Shown: piece after piece, positions 1 to 8,649 of the stretch
How positions within the stretch are numbered: the stretch's first letter is position 1
Layout of the letters: the number at the start of each line of letters is the position of its first letter
DNA from: Herbiconiux oxytropis
Lineage (GTDB): Bacteria; Actinomycetota; Actinomycetes; Actinomycetales; Microbacteriaceae
Direction of reading: 5' to 3'
NCBI RefSeq assembly: GCF_024979315.1
Contig: NZ_JANLCK010000008.1
Location: 1 to 64,000, forward strand
DNA length: 64,000 bases
The notes under the pieces: generated by a model
Told to the model about the DNA's origin: nothing
The model's database searches: none
Seen by the model: only the letters and a program-made list of their open reading frames with translations
Made by a program: the position numbers and the translations under genes

Positions 1-95
1 TGTCGACAGGGCTGCCGCGCGCTGCGCGCTTGCCTTCGAGGGTCGTGGTGCGGGTCACGAGGCCAGTGTCGGTGGGTGCTGGTTGAATAAACCTC

Positions 96-1436
96 ATGAA
101 GACGACGTTCGGATCCTCGCCTGGGGCGGCCCTGGATGGGTTGGCGCGGGCGATCTCGGATGAGGTGGCGGGGTTCGTGCGGGATGAGCGGGAGATCGCG
201 AAGCTGCAGGCCCGGCAGGCGCGCCGGTTGGCGCGGGCGGTGGGGTTGGCGGAGTCTCGGGCGGAGTTGCTGCAGGGTGGGTTGACGCCGAAGGTGCGGG
301 AGTGGGCCAGGCGGTCGTTGCGGGCCGAGGTGGCGTGCGCTGCGCGGCGTTCGGAGGGTGCGGTGTCGCGGCTGATCGCGGATGCGGAGACGCTGGTGGA
401 GGATCTGCCTTCGACGCTCGCTGCCCTTGAGGCGGGTGAGGTGTCCTACGCCCACGCCCGCTCGGTGGTGGTCCACGCCGGCTCGCTCCCGATCGAGGCG
501 CGTGCTGGCTTCGAGCATGCCGTGCTTCCGCAGGCGCGGGAGAAGAACCCGGCCCGCTTCGACGACGCCGCCCGGCATCTCCGCGAGGTGCACCACCCCG
601 ACTCCATCACCCGCCGTGCCGTGCTCGCGCGTGAAGAGCGTGCCGTGTGGCTGGATGCGGAGCGTGATGGCATGGCGACCCTCCATCACCATCTGCCGGC
701 GGTGGATGCGTTGGCGATTCATGACGTGATCGACCAGGCGGCCCGCGCCGCACGAAGCGACGCCGAACCGCGCACGCAGGCGCAGCTGCGTTCGGACATC
801 CTCGCGGACCGCATCCTGGGTCGTGCTGATGGGTTGCTGGGGTTCACGCCCAGTGTGATCGTGACGGTGCCGGCGGTGGTGCTGGCCGGGTGCGAATCAG
901 CACCCACGACCCCAGCCACATCCACCCCGGGTGATCCGCACGCGGAGTTGCACGGTTACGGCCCTATCGACCCCGGCACCGCGCGCCGGATCGCCGCAGC
1001 CGCTCCCACGTTCCTGCGCGTGCTCACCCACCCCGTCACGGGCGACGTGATCGAGACCGCGGGCCGGTACCGCATCCCGACCGCACTGCGCGAGGTGCTG
1101 GTCGTGGCCGATGAGCACTGCCGCTTCCCCGGGTGCGGGCGCCGGGCCGCCCGCTGCGAGCTCGATCACACGGTGGATTGGGCGCACGGGGGTCGAAGTA
1201 CCGCGTCGAACCTCGCCCACCTCTGCACGAGCCACCATCACCTGAAACACGAGGGCGGCTGGCAGGTCGCCCGCCCACCCGACACCGGGCCCGCATCCCG
1301 CACCCTCGAGTGGCGATCACCTCTCGGCGCCACCTACCGCACCACCCCACCCACACAAGGTGGTGTGCGCGAGCTGCAAAGTGCCCATCACCATCCACCA
1401 CCCCGTGTTCGTTCCACTGACCCACCGCCCTTCTGA
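96..1436 (+). CDS. DUF222 / HNH endonuclease-domain protein (13E12 type)
   Basis: 446 aa. The long, Arg/Ala-rich N-terminal part (about residues 15-300) has the DUF222 layout common in actinobacteria. A C-terminal HNH nuclease fold follows: a CRFPGC zinc-type motif near residue 341, an LDH core near 356 and a downstream LCTSHHHLKH segment near 372-381. Proteins of this 13E12-repeat group are usually multicopy; their role (mobile or restriction nuclease) is not established. ATG at 96 is taken as start because the DUF222 region begins at once; no clear Shine-Dalgarno or TANNNT -10 is seen. The 95 bases before it carry nothing I recognise. Confidence 0.85.
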   Translation: MKTTFGSSPGAALDGLARAISDEVAGFVRDEREIAKLQARQARRLARAVGLAESRAELLQGGLTPKVREWARRSLRAEVACAARRSEGAVSRLIADAETLVEDLPSTLAALEAGEVSYAHARSVVVHAGSLPIEARAGFEHAVLPQAREKNPARFDDAARHLREVHHPDSITRRAVLAREERAVWLDAERDGMATLHHHLPAVDALAIHDVIDQAARAARSDAEPRTQAQLRSDILADRILGRADGLLGFTPSVIVTVPAVVLAGCESAPTTPATSTPGDPHAELHGYGPIDPGTARRIAAAAPTFLRVLTHPVTGDVIETAGRYRIPTALREVLVVADEHCRFPGCGRRAARCELDHTVDWAHGGRSTASNLAHLCTSHHHLKHEGGWQVARPPDTGPASRTLEWRSPLGATYRTTPPTQGGVRELQSAHHHPPPRVRSTDPPPF

Positions 1437-1642
1437 GCGCCGCCGGCGGGTGAAGGCACGACATCGCCGAGGGAGCCCGCGCGCAGTCTGTCGCGGTGAT
1501 CGCCAGCCGCCGGCGGCTCCTCGAGATTCGAAACGCCGCCCTGTGGGTGTCGGTCTTCCGCGATTCTCTTGCGACTCACCTACGTCCTGGTCGGCAAGCG
1601 CGGAGCGCGCGGCAGCCCGTCGGCCTCCGCCGGCCGACCACT

Positions 1643-1732
1643 CACGTCAGCCCGCGGGCTCGACCCCCCCACGTCAGCCCGCGGGCTCGACCACTCGCGT
1701 CAGCCCACCGGCCCGACCACCCCCCACGTCAG
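1643..1732. repeat. Degenerate direct repeats in the 1437-1775 gap
   Basis: The 339-bp gap between the HNH gene and the metallopeptidase gene contains a 23-bp word (core CACGTCAGCCCGCGGGCTCG) at 1643-1665 and exactly again at 1670-1692. A diverged copy lies at 1696-1718 and a truncated one (CACGTCAG) at 1725-1732. The spacing is 26-29 bp. The rest of the gap shows no gene, promoter or terminator I can support. Confidence 0.6.
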
Positions 1733-1775
1733 CGCGGCGGCACCGACCACGCTCGCCGCAACTGCAGCCGACGGG

Positions 1776-2660
1776 CTACAGCTCCGAGCCCGCCACCGCG
1801 AACGTGTCGCACGCCCCCGCACCCGACGCGAGCCCGGTCTCGAACCAGCGCTGCCGCGACTCGCTCGATCCGTGGGTCCACGACTCCGGGTTCACGCTGC
1901 CCGACTGCGCCTGGATCCGGTCGTCACCGATCGCCGACGCCGCGCTCAGCGCATCCGCGATCTGCGCCTGGGTGACGGGTTCGAGGAACACGACGCCGTT
2001 CTCGTCCTCGATCGTCGACGCCGCTCCCACCCAGGCCCCCGCGAAGCAGTCGGCCTGCAGCTCGGTGCGCACCGAGTCCGAGTCCGGCCCGGTGTCCGAG
2101 TGGTCGATCGACCCGAGCACCCCGGAGAGCTGCTGGATGTGGTGACCCCACTCGTGCGCCACCACGTACATCTCCGAGAGCGTGCCCCCGCTCGCACCGA
2201 AGCGCGACCGCAGCTCGTCGAAGAACGAGGTGTCGAGGTAGATGGTCTCGTCCGAGGGGCAGTAGAACGGGCCCGTCGCACTCGAGGCCTGGCCGCATCC
2301 GGTGCCCGTCGACTGCGGGAAGAGCACGAAGTCGGTGGGCGAGCGATACGAGAGGCCGAGCTTCGGCGCCTCCTCGGCCCAGTAGACGTCGAGCGAGGTG
2401 GCCGCGCCCACCATGAGGCACTCCACGTTCTCGTTCGCGTCCTCACCCGTCCGGCAGTCGAGCGCCTCCTCCGACTGCGAGCTCTGGCCACCGCCTCCGC
2501 CACCGAGCAGCCCGGCGAATCCCGACAGGTCGACACCCACGAGCTGCGACAGCAGCACCAGCCCCACCACGACCACGGCGCTCCCGCCACCGATGGCGGC
2601 GTTCCGCCCCCTCTTCGAGACCTTGCCCGAGTCGATCCTCGAGCCGCGGTTGAACGTCAT
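1776..2660 (-). CDS. Neutral zinc metallopeptidase, YpfJ/KPN_02809 family
   Basis: 294 aa. A short basic N-terminus is followed by one hydrophobic segment (about residues 22-44), a Gly/Ser-rich linker and an outward-facing peptidase domain. The zinc motif HEWGH lies near residue 168, and an ELQADCFAG stretch near 203 fits the third metal ligand of the family. It is a predicted single-pass membrane protease of unknown substrate. Leaderless start: on the minus strand a TAGGTT -10 sits 7 nt before the ATG. It is transcribed divergently from the ATPase gene at 2792. Confidence 0.88.
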   Translation of the reverse strand: MTFNRGSRIDSGKVSKRGRNAAIGGGSAVVVVGLVLLSQLVGVDLSGFAGLLGGGGGGQSSQSEEALDCRTGEDANENVECLMVGAATSLDVYWAEEAPKLGLSYRSPTDFVLFPQSTGTGCGQASSATGPFYCPSDETIYLDTSFFDELRSRFGASGGTLSEMYVVAHEWGHHIQQLSGVLGSIDHSDTGPDSDSVRTELQADCFAGAWVGAASTIEDENGVVFLEPVTQAQIADALSAASAIGDDRIQAQSGSVNPESWTHGSSESRQRWFETGLASGAGACDTFAVAGSEL

Positions 2661-2791
2661 GACCGCGAACCTACTCCAGCCCGCGCGGTCGCGAATCCCG
2701 AGCTGGCGAATGCCGGCTGAGCGGATGCGCCCGCGGCGCTACCATCGGAGCACCGGCGACACCGGCGACACCCGGCGGACGAGGGGGCGGC

Positions 2792-4024
2792 ATGAGCACG
2801 GCACATCCGGATGCGACGAGTGGCACGCTCCGCATCGGCACGCTGCAGAGCGACGAGGGCGACGACCCCGCCGAACTGCTCGCCGCCAAGTTCAACCGGC
2901 ACACGTTCTGGTGCGGCCAGAGCGGATCGGGCAAGACCTACGCCCTCGGCGTCGTGCTCGAGCAGCTCCTCATCGAGACCGCGCTGCCGATGCTCGTCTT
3001 CGACCCCAACGCCGACTTCGTGCGCCTGGCCGAGCTCCGCACCGCAGCTCCGGATGCGCCCGGCCGCGCCGCGGAGCGGGACGCGCTGGCGGCGCGCGAC
3101 ATCCGCATCCTCCGCCCGGCGCCCTGGGGCGGCGTGCCCGAGACCAGCGCGGCTGCGACCGGCGTGCCCGAGACCGGCGTGCCCGAGACCGGCGTGCCCG
3201 AGACCAGCGCCGCTGCGACCACCCCCACCCCCCTCCGCGCCCGCTTCGTCGAGCTCTCCACCCGCTCGAAGGCCGCCGTGCTCGGCATCGACCCGCTCCG
3301 CGACCGCCTCGAGTACAACGCCCTCCTGCGCCTCGAGGGCGAGCTCTCGAGCTCAGACGCCTACGAGATCGCGGCCCGCCTTCAGGACAGCGAGAATGCG
3401 GCAGCCCGTGATCTCGCCCTCCGGATCGAGAACCTCCAGATCATGGACTGGGAGGTCTGGGCCGGCGACGACGTGGCGGTCACCGACCTCCTCGTCGCCC
3501 CCGAGCGGCCCGACGCGACCGTGCTCGACATCGGCGGCTTCGCGCACCCCGACGAGTACCTCGTCGTGGCCCTCTCGGTGCTCGAGCACGTCTGGCGGCG
3601 CCGGGAGGAGCGCCGCCCCCTGCTGATCGTGATCGACGAGGCGCACAACCTCTGCGCCCCGGAGCAGGACTCGCCGCTCGGAGCCGCCGTGCGCGACCGC
3701 CTCGTGCAGATCGCCGCGGAGGGCCGCAAATTCGGCCTCTGGCTGCTGCTGTCGACCCAGCGCCCGTCGCGCGTGCACCCGTCGATCCTGTCGCAGTGCG
3801 ACAACCTGGCCCTCATGAAGATGAGCTCGCCTTTCGATCTCGACGAGCTCGCGAAGGTCTTCGGCTACGCGCCGCGCGAACTGCTCGAGCGGGCACCGCT
3901 CTTCCGGCAGGGCGAGGCGCTCTTCGCGGGAGGCTTCGCCGGCTCGCCCTCGGTGGTGCGCATGGGGGAGCGCCTCACGCCCGAGGGTGGAGTCGACGTC
4001 CCGATCCCGCTCAGACGCGGATGA
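2792..4024 (+). CDS. HerA/DUF87-type AAA ATPase
   Basis: 410 aa. Walker A GQSGSGKT at residues 41-48, Walker B LLIVIDEAHN near 277-286 and a sensor-like STQRPS near 322 define a HerA/FtsK-superfamily ATPase of the DUF87 type. Family members move DNA or act as motor partners of nucleases such as NurA, but no NurA, Mre11 or Rad50 gene is in this window, so the partner is unknown. A region of five-residue repeats (residues 114-143, GVPET/SAAAT) interrupts the fold between Walker A and Walker B. The ATG has a purine-rich GAGGGGGCGG just upstream. Confidence 0.8.
   Translation: MSTAHPDATSGTLRIGTLQSDEGDDPAELLAAKFNRHTFWCGQSGSGKTYALGVVLEQLLIETALPMLVFDPNADFVRLAELRTAAPDAPGRAAERDALAARDIRILRPAPWGGVPETSAAATGVPETGVPETGVPETSAAATTPTPLRARFVELSTRSKAAVLGIDPLRDRLEYNALLRLEGELSSSDAYEIAARLQDSENAAARDLALRIENLQIMDWEVWAGDDVAVTDLLVAPERPDATVLDIGGFAHPDEYLVVALSVLEHVWRRREERRPLLIVIDEAHNLCAPEQDSPLGAAVRDRLVQIAAEGRKFGLWLLLSTQRPSRVHPSILSQCDNLALMKMSSPFDLDELAKVFGYAPRELLERAPLFRQGEALFAGGFAGSPSVVRMGERLTPEGGVDVPIPLRRG
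3131..3220 (+). repeat. 15-bp tandem repeat inside the ATPase gene
   Basis: Six consecutive in-frame 15-mers: four exact copies of GGCGTGCCCGAGACC (at 3131, 3161, 3176, 3191) and two related copies encoding SAAAT (at 3146, 3206). They encode GVPET-SAAAT-GVPET-GVPET-GVPET-SAAAT. The copy number can change without breaking the frame. Confidence 0.9.
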
Positions 4025-4029
4025 CCAGC

Positions 4030-4102
4030 CTCTGTATACAGAGATGAGCTGAAATCCTTGAATCGTCGGGCTTTCGGGGATAGTCTGGCTTCGATGTATA
4101 CA
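4030..4102. promoter_or_regulatory. Paired GntR-type operators upstream of gntR-prpDBC
   Basis: A perfect 14-bp palindrome CTCTGTATACAGAG lies at 4030-4043. A second copy of its core, TGTATACA, lies at 4095-4102 within TGTATACAGAG, 12 nt before the gntR ATG. The centres are 62 bp apart, close to six helical turns. TNGTATACNA-like palindromes are the usual operators of FadR/FCD GntR regulators, so autoregulation and control of the prp operon from these sites is the likely reading. Confidence 0.7.
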
Positions 4103-4113
4103 GAGCGGATGCG

Positions 4114-4887
4114 ATGATGGCGCGGGCGAGCGACACGGCCTACGCCGCGCTCCGGGGCGAGATCATCGCCTGGCAGCTGCCGCCCGGCACCGTGCTGGCC
4201 GAGGTCGAGCTCTCGCAACGGCTCGGCATCTCCCGCACCCCGGTGCGGGAGGCCCTGGCCCGGCTCGTCGCCGACGGCCTCGTGGAGCCCCTCGGCGGTC
4301 GCGGTCTCGTGGTCACGGCCGTCTCGGCCGAGAACGTCGTCGAGCTGTTCGAGCTCCGCCAGGCCCTCGAGGCCCAGGCCTCCTCGCTCGCCGCCGAACG
4401 CCGCGACCCGGCACCGTTCCTCGCCCTGCAGGACGAGCTGCGCGAGGTGCCCGCCCTGCTGGCCGACCCCGATCCGGCCCACCGCTCCTACTACGAGCTC
4501 GTGGCCCGCTTCGACGAGGCCGTCGACGTCGCGGTGCGCAATCCGTTCCTCGTGCAGGCGCTCACGGGAGTGCGCACGCACCTCGCCCGCATCCGTCGCC
4601 TCTCCCGCGACAATCCCGCCCGCCTGCTCGAGGCCGCTCGCGAGCACCTGCTGATCGTCGACGCGATCATCGACGGCGACGCCCGTCTTGCCGCCGACGC
4701 CACCCGGGTGCACCTGCACCGGAGCCTCCGCTCCACCCTGGACTCGCTGACGCTGGCCCCCGATCCCACGACGTCGACGACCCCCGATCCCACAACGACC
4801 ACGACCCCCGATCCCACGACCCCCGATCCCACGACGACGACGAACACGACCCCCGACCCCCAGAAGAAGGGCGCTCCCGCGCGATGA
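4114..4887 (+). CDS. GntR-family (FCD) transcriptional regulator of the prp operon
   Basis: 257 aa. An N-terminal winged helix (about residues 8-72, with the [12 protein letters not shown] recognition helix) is followed by a helical FCD effector domain (about 80-215). The last ~38 residues are an unusual Pro/Asp/Thr-rich tail built from DPTT repeats, not part of the family fold. The 3' end overlaps prpD by 4 nt (ATGA), so regulator and enzymes are one operon. It probably senses a propionate-derived metabolite such as 2-methylcitrate (inference from context). ATG at 4114 or 4117 is possible. Confidence 0.85.
   Translation: MMARASDTAYAALRGEIIAWQLPPGTVLAEVELSQRLGISRTPVREALARLVADGLVEPLGGRGLVVTAVSAENVVELFELRQALEAQASSLAAERRDPAPFLALQDELREVPALLADPDPAHRSYYELVARFDEAVDVAVRNPFLVQALTGVRTHLARIRRLSRDNPARLLEAAREHLLIVDAIIDGDARLAADATRVHLHRSLRSTLDSLTLAPDPTTSTTPDPTTTTTPDPTTPDPTTTTNTTPDPQKKGAPAR
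4757..4860 (+). repeat. Low-complexity CCCCGATCCCAC repeats at the gntR 3' end
   Basis: About five copies of CCCCGATCCCAC separated by ACGAC/ACGACC spacers encode the Pro-Asp-Pro-Thr-Thr tail of the regulator. The opposite strand has several runs of five G, a possible G-quadruplex-forming strand. The block ends 24 nt before the prpD start. Confidence 0.75.
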
Positions 4888-6419
4888 ACCTCCACGAAGT
4901 CCGCGTCCACAAGTCCGAGGAGAACCTCCCCCGGGAGGGCCAGCTGGCCTGGAAGATCGCCGAGGTCGCCGCCGACCCCGTGGCCGTGACCCCCGAGGTC
5001 ACCGACATGGTGATCAACCGGGTCATCGACAACGCGGCCGTCGCCGTGGCGAGCATCACCCGCGGCCCCGGCATCGCCGCCAGGGCCCAGGCCCTCGACC
5101 ACCCCTACGAGCACGGCCCGAGCGAGGCCCTCGGCCGGCACGGCGCCTCGGTCTTCGGTGTCACCGGAGGCTACAGCCCGGAGTGGGCCGCCTGGGCCAA
5201 CGGTGTGGCCGTGCGCGAGCTCGACTACCACGACACCTTCCTCGCCGCCGAGTACTCGCACCCGGGCGACAACATCCCGCCCATCCTCGCGGTGGCCCAG
5301 CACGTGGGCTGCACGGGCGGCCAGCTCGTGCGCGGCATCGCGACCGGCTACGAGATCCAGGTCGACCTCGTGAAGGCGATCAGCCTGCACAAGCACAAGA
5401 TCGATCACGTGGCCCACCTCGGCCCATCGGCCGCCGCCGGCATCGGCACGATGCTGGGCCTCCCGGAGGAGACCATCTTCCAGGCGGTGGGCCAGGCCCT
5501 GCACACCACCACCGCCACCCGGCAGTCCCGCAAGGGCGAGATCTCGACCTGGAAGGCGCACGCTCCGGCCTTCGCCGGCAAGATGGCCGTCGAAGCGGTC
5601 GACCGGGCGCTCCGCGGCCAGACGAGCCCCACCCCGATCTACGAGGGTGAGGACGGCGTGATCGCGTGGCTGCTCGACGGCCCAGACGCCCGCTACGAGG
5701 TGCCGCTGCCGGCCAAGGGCGAGGCCAAGCGCGCCATCCTCGACACCTACACGAAGGAGCACTCGGCCGAGTACCAGGCTCAGGCCTGGATCGACCTCGC
5801 CAGGAAGCTCCACGGCGAGCACCCCGAGCTCGCCGACCCGGCGAACGTCGGCAGCGTCACCATCCACACCAGCCACCACACCCACTACGTGATCGGCTCG
5901 GGCGCGAACGACCCGCAGAAGTACGACCCCACCGCGAGCCGCGAGACCCTCGACCACTCCATCCCCTACATCTTCACGGTGGCGCTGCAGGACGGCGCGT
6001 GGCACCACGTCGACTCCTACGCCCCCGAGCGTGCGGGCCGCCCCGACACGGTCGAGCTCTGGAACAAGGTGCGCACCCTCGAGGACGACGAGTGGACCCG
6101 CCGCTACCACTCCGAGGACCCGGCCGAGAAGGCCTTCGGCGGCCGCGTGGAGATCATCCTGCACGACGGCTCCACCATCACCGACGAGATCGCGGTGGCG
6201 GATGCGCATCCGCTCGGTGCACGGCCGTTCGCGCGCGCCGACTACGTGCGCAAGTTCCGCACCCTGGCCGAGGGCGTGATCGAGGAGGCCGAGATCGTGC
6301 GCTTCCTCGAGCTCGTGGAACGCCTGCCCGAACTCACCGTCGACGAGGTGCGCGAGCTCAACGTCGTGGCCCGCCCCGGCCTCCTCGAGGCGCTTCCGCT
6401 CCCGAAGGGACTCTTCTGA
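4884..6419 (+). CDS. prpD: 2-methylcitrate dehydratase, MmgE/PrpD family
   Basis: 511 aa, full length for PrpD. It dehydrates 2-methylcitrate to 2-methyl-cis-aconitate in the methylcitrate cycle that oxidises propionyl-CoA. The conserved RELDYHDTF and [14 protein letters not shown] segments (about residues 110-140) and the HTTTATRQ / [18 protein letters not shown] block (about 205-236) are typical of the family. It is translationally coupled to gntR (ATGA) and, at its own stop, to the first mini-ORF of the 62-bp repeat (TGATG). Cytoplasmic. Confidence 0.95.
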   Translation: MNLHEVRVHKSEENLPREGQLAWKIAEVAADPVAVTPEVTDMVINRVIDNAAVAVASITRGPGIAARAQALDHPYEHGPSEALGRHGASVFGVTGGYSPEWAAWANGVAVRELDYHDTFLAAEYSHPGDNIPPILAVAQHVGCTGGQLVRGIATGYEIQVDLVKAISLHKHKIDHVAHLGPSAAAGIGTMLGLPEETIFQAVGQALHTTTATRQSRKGEISTWKAHAPAFAGKMAVEAVDRALRGQTSPTPIYEGEDGVIAWLLDGPDARYEVPLPAKGEAKRAILDTYTKEHSAEYQAQAWIDLARKLHGEHPELADPANVGSVTIHTSHHTHYVIGSGANDPQKYDPTASRETLDHSIPYIFTVALQDGAWHHVDSYAPERAGRPDTVELWNKVRTLEDDEWTRRYHSEDPAEKAFGGRVEIILHDGSTITDEIAVADAHPLGARPFARADYVRKFRTLAEGVIEEAEIVRFLELVERLPELTVDEVRELNVVARPGLLEALPLPKGLF

Positions 6420-6481
6420 TGCTGTACTCGGCGACGTCGACGTTCACCACTCGCGAAGCTCGAAAGACAGGACTCTTCTGA
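6419..6481 (+). CDS. Mini-ORF 1 (20 aa) of the prpD-prpB repeat
   Basis: ATG at 6419 overlaps the prpD stop (TGATG). The peptide starts MLYSATSTF and ends RKTGLF; no known family. The stop at 6479-6481 shares its A with the start of mini-ORF 2. An AGGA or AAGG sequence 8-12 nt before each start could act as a ribosome binding site. Whether the peptide has a role beyond passing ribosomes on is unknown. Confidence 0.45.
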   Translation: MLYSATSTFTTREARKTGLF

Positions 6482-6543
6482 TGCTGTACTCGGCGACGTC
6501 GACGTTCACCACTCGCGAAGCTCGAAAGACAGGACTCTTCTGA
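6481..6543 (+). CDS. Mini-ORF 2 (20 aa) of the prpD-prpB repeat
   Basis: Identical to mini-ORF 1 but in the next reading frame; start and stop both lie in TGATG overlaps. Confidence 0.45.
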   Translation: MLYSATSTFTTREARKTGLF

Positions 6544-6605
6544 TGCTGTACTCGGCGACGTCGACGTTCACCACTCGCGAAGCTCGAAAGACAGGACTCT
6601 TCTGA
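6543..6605 (+). CDS. Mini-ORF 3 (20 aa) of the prpD-prpB repeat
   Basis: Identical to the two preceding copies. Its TGA shares the A of the prpB ATG at 6605, so translation can pass from prpD through three mini-ORFs into prpB. Confidence 0.45.
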   Translation: MLYSATSTFTTREARKTGLF

Positions 6606-7510
6606 TGCTGTACTCCACCGTTCCGGCCCACGAGAAGCGCGCCGCCTTCCGGGCCGCCCTCGACAGCGGCGAGCTGCAGCGGATGCCCGGCGCGTTCAAC
6701 CCGCTGAGCGCCCGCCTCATCGAGGAGAAGGGCTTCGAGGGCGTCTACATCTCGGGCGCCGTCATCGCGGCCGACCTCGGCTTTCCCGACATCGGCCTGA
6801 CGACCCTCACCGAGGTCGCGGCCCGCGGCGGCCAGATCTCCCGGATGACGAACCTGCCGACGCTCATCGACGCCGACACGGGCTTCGGCGAGCCGATGAA
6901 CGTGGCGCGCACCGTGCAGACCCTCGAAGACGCCGGGGTCTCCGGCCTCCACATCGAGGACCAGGTGAACCCCAAGCGCTGCGGTCACCTCGACGGCAAG
7001 GCCGTGGTCGACGCCGACACCGCGGTCAAGCGCATCCGGGCCGCCGTCGATGCGCGGCGCGACCCGAACCTGCTCATCATGGCGCGCACCGACATCCGGG
7101 CGAACGACGGGCTCGGAGCCGCGATCGACCGCGCCAAGCAGCTCGTCGACGCCGGGGCCGACGCGATCTTCCCCGAGGCGATGGCCGATCTCTCCGAGTT
7201 CGAGGCCGTGCGGAAGGCCGTCGACGTGCCGATCCTGGCGAACATGACCGAGTTCGGCAAGAGCGAGCTGTTCTCGAACCAGCAGCTGGCCGATGTGGGC
7301 ATCAACCTCGTGATCTACCCCGTGTCGCTCCTGCGCATCGCCATGGGCGCGGCCGAGCGCGGTCTCGACGCACTCGTCGCCGAAGGTTCACTGAAGAGCG
7401 AGGTCACAGGCATGCAGACCCGTGCGAGGCTCTATGAACTGCTCGACTATCCCTCCTACAACTCGTTCGACACATCCGTGTTCAACTTCGACGTCCCCAC
7501 CGCTCGCTGA
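6605..7510 (+). CDS. prpB: Methylisocitrate lyase
   Basis: 301 aa, normal length for the isocitrate lyase/PEP mutase superfamily. It cleaves 2-methylisocitrate to pyruvate and succinate. DADTGFGEP (residues 89-97) binds Mg2+, and the catalytic loop KRCGH (124-128, Cys126) is the signature that separates PrpB from isocitrate lyases. Translation is probably coupled through the mini-ORF chain. The next gene, prpC, starts 11 nt after its stop. Confidence 0.96.
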   Translation: MLYSTVPAHEKRAAFRAALDSGELQRMPGAFNPLSARLIEEKGFEGVYISGAVIAADLGFPDIGLTTLTEVAARGGQISRMTNLPTLIDADTGFGEPMNVARTVQTLEDAGVSGLHIEDQVNPKRCGHLDGKAVVDADTAVKRIRAAVDARRDPNLLIMARTDIRANDGLGAAIDRAKQLVDAGADAIFPEAMADLSEFEAVRKAVDVPILANMTEFGKSELFSNQQLADVGINLVIYPVSLLRIAMGAAERGLDALVAEGSLKSEVTGMQTRARLYELLDYPSYNSFDTSVFNFDVPTAR

Positions 7511-7521
7511 GGAGTGCTGAC

Positions 7522-8640
7522 ATGACCGAACCGTCCGACATCAAGAAGGGCCTCGCCGGGGTGGTGGTCGATTACACCGCCATCTCGAAGGTCAACCCCG
7601 AGACCAACTCGCTGCTCTACCGCGGCTACCCCGTGCAGGAGCTCGCGGCCTCGTGCTCGTTCGAACAGGTCGCCTACCTGCTCTGGAACGGCGAGCTGCC
7701 GAGCGCGCCCGAGCTCGAGGCCTTCGAGCAGCTCGAGCGCTCGCAGCGGGCACTCGACCCGGCGGTCACGCGCGTGATCGACGAGCTGCCGCTCACGGCG
7801 CATCCGATGGACGTGGTGCGCACCGCCGTGAGCGTCGTCGGCGCCCTCGACCCCGAGTGGGAGGACGCGAGCGCCGCCGGAACCCTCGCCAAGTCGGTCG
7901 CGCTGCTGGCCAAGATCCCCGCGATCGTCTCCTACGACCAGCGCCGACGCCGGGGTCAGGACGTCGTGGAGCCGGATGCCTCGCTCGGCTACTCGGCGAA
8001 CTTCCTGCGCATGACCTTCGGCGAGGTGCCGAGCGACGTGGTCGTGAAGGCCTTCGACGTGTCGATGATCCTCTACGCCGAGCACTCCTTCAACGCCTCC
8101 ACCTTCACGGCCCGCGTGGTGACCTCCACGCTCTCGGACCTGTACTCCGCGGTCGTCGCGGGCATCGGCGCCCTCAAGGGCCCGCTGCACGGCGGTGCGA
8201 ACGAGGCGGTCATGCACATCTTCGACGAGATCGGATCGGCCGACGCCGCAGAGGGCTGGCTCGAGGATGCGCTCGCGAACAAGAAGAAGATCATGGGCTT
8301 CGGCCACCGGGTCTACAAGAACGGCGACTCGCGCGTGCCCACCATGAAGGCCTCGCTCGACACCCTGATCGAGGAGTACGACCGGCCCGACCTGCTCGCG
8401 CTCTATGACGCGCTGAACGAGGCGATGCAGTCGCGGAAGGCCATCCAGCCGAACCTCGACTACCCGTCGGGGCCGGCCTACCACCTCATGGGGTTCGACA
8501 CCGAGCTGTTCACGCCGCTGTTCGTGGCGTCGCGCATCACGGGCTGGACAGCGCACATCCGGGAGCAGCTCGCCTCGAACGCGCTCATCCGCCCGCTCTC
8601 GGAGTACAACGGCCCGGACGAGCGGCACGTGCAGGCCTGA
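7522..8640 (+). CDS. prpC: 2-methylcitrate synthase (citrate synthase family)
   Basis: 372 aa. It condenses propionyl-CoA with oxaloacetate. The LHGGANE segment (about residues 223-229) and the GFGHRVYK active-site block (259-266) are typical of small bacterial citrate synthases; position in a prp operon marks it as the methylcitrate enzyme. A GAGGAG Shine-Dalgarno precedes the ATG. It is the last gene of the operon; the next gene (lrp) is convergent, 9 nt away. Confidence 0.94.
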   Translation: MTEPSDIKKGLAGVVVDYTAISKVNPETNSLLYRGYPVQELAASCSFEQVAYLLWNGELPSAPELEAFEQLERSQRALDPAVTRVIDELPLTAHPMDVVRTAVSVVGALDPEWEDASAAGTLAKSVALLAKIPAIVSYDQRRRRGQDVVEPDASLGYSANFLRMTFGEVPSDVVVKAFDVSMILYAEHSFNASTFTARVVTSTLSDLYSAVVAGIGALKGPLHGGANEAVMHIFDEIGSADAAEGWLEDALANKKKIMGFGHRVYKNGDSRVPTMKASLDTLIEEYDRPDLLALYDALNEAMQSRKAIQPNLDYPSGPAYHLMGFDTELFTPLFVASRITGWTAHIREQLASNALIRPLSEYNGPDERHVQA

Positions 8641-8649
8641 CTCCCGGTG

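Larger units (their letters stand above)
6419..6604 (+). repeat. Three perfect 62-bp tandem repeats between prpD and prpB
   Basis: Copies at 6419-6480, 6481-6542 and 6543-6604 are identical base for base. Each begins ATGCTGTACTC, the same 11 bases that begin prpB at 6605, and ends GGACTCTTCTG, as prpD does. Every junction therefore shares the same 22 bases, and about 40 bp per unit is foreign to both genes. The period is not a multiple of three, but each copy is its own ORF whose stop overlaps the next start. Confidence 0.97.

Noticed and set aside
4491-6209. 572-codon antisense frame over gntR-prpD
   Set aside because: Antisense of conserved coding sequence; no ribosome site or -10 element.
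6419-6604. CRISPR array or transposon footprint for the 62-bp repeats
   Set aside because: Copies are directly adjacent with no spacers, no inverted ends and no target duplication; they are coding tandem repeats.
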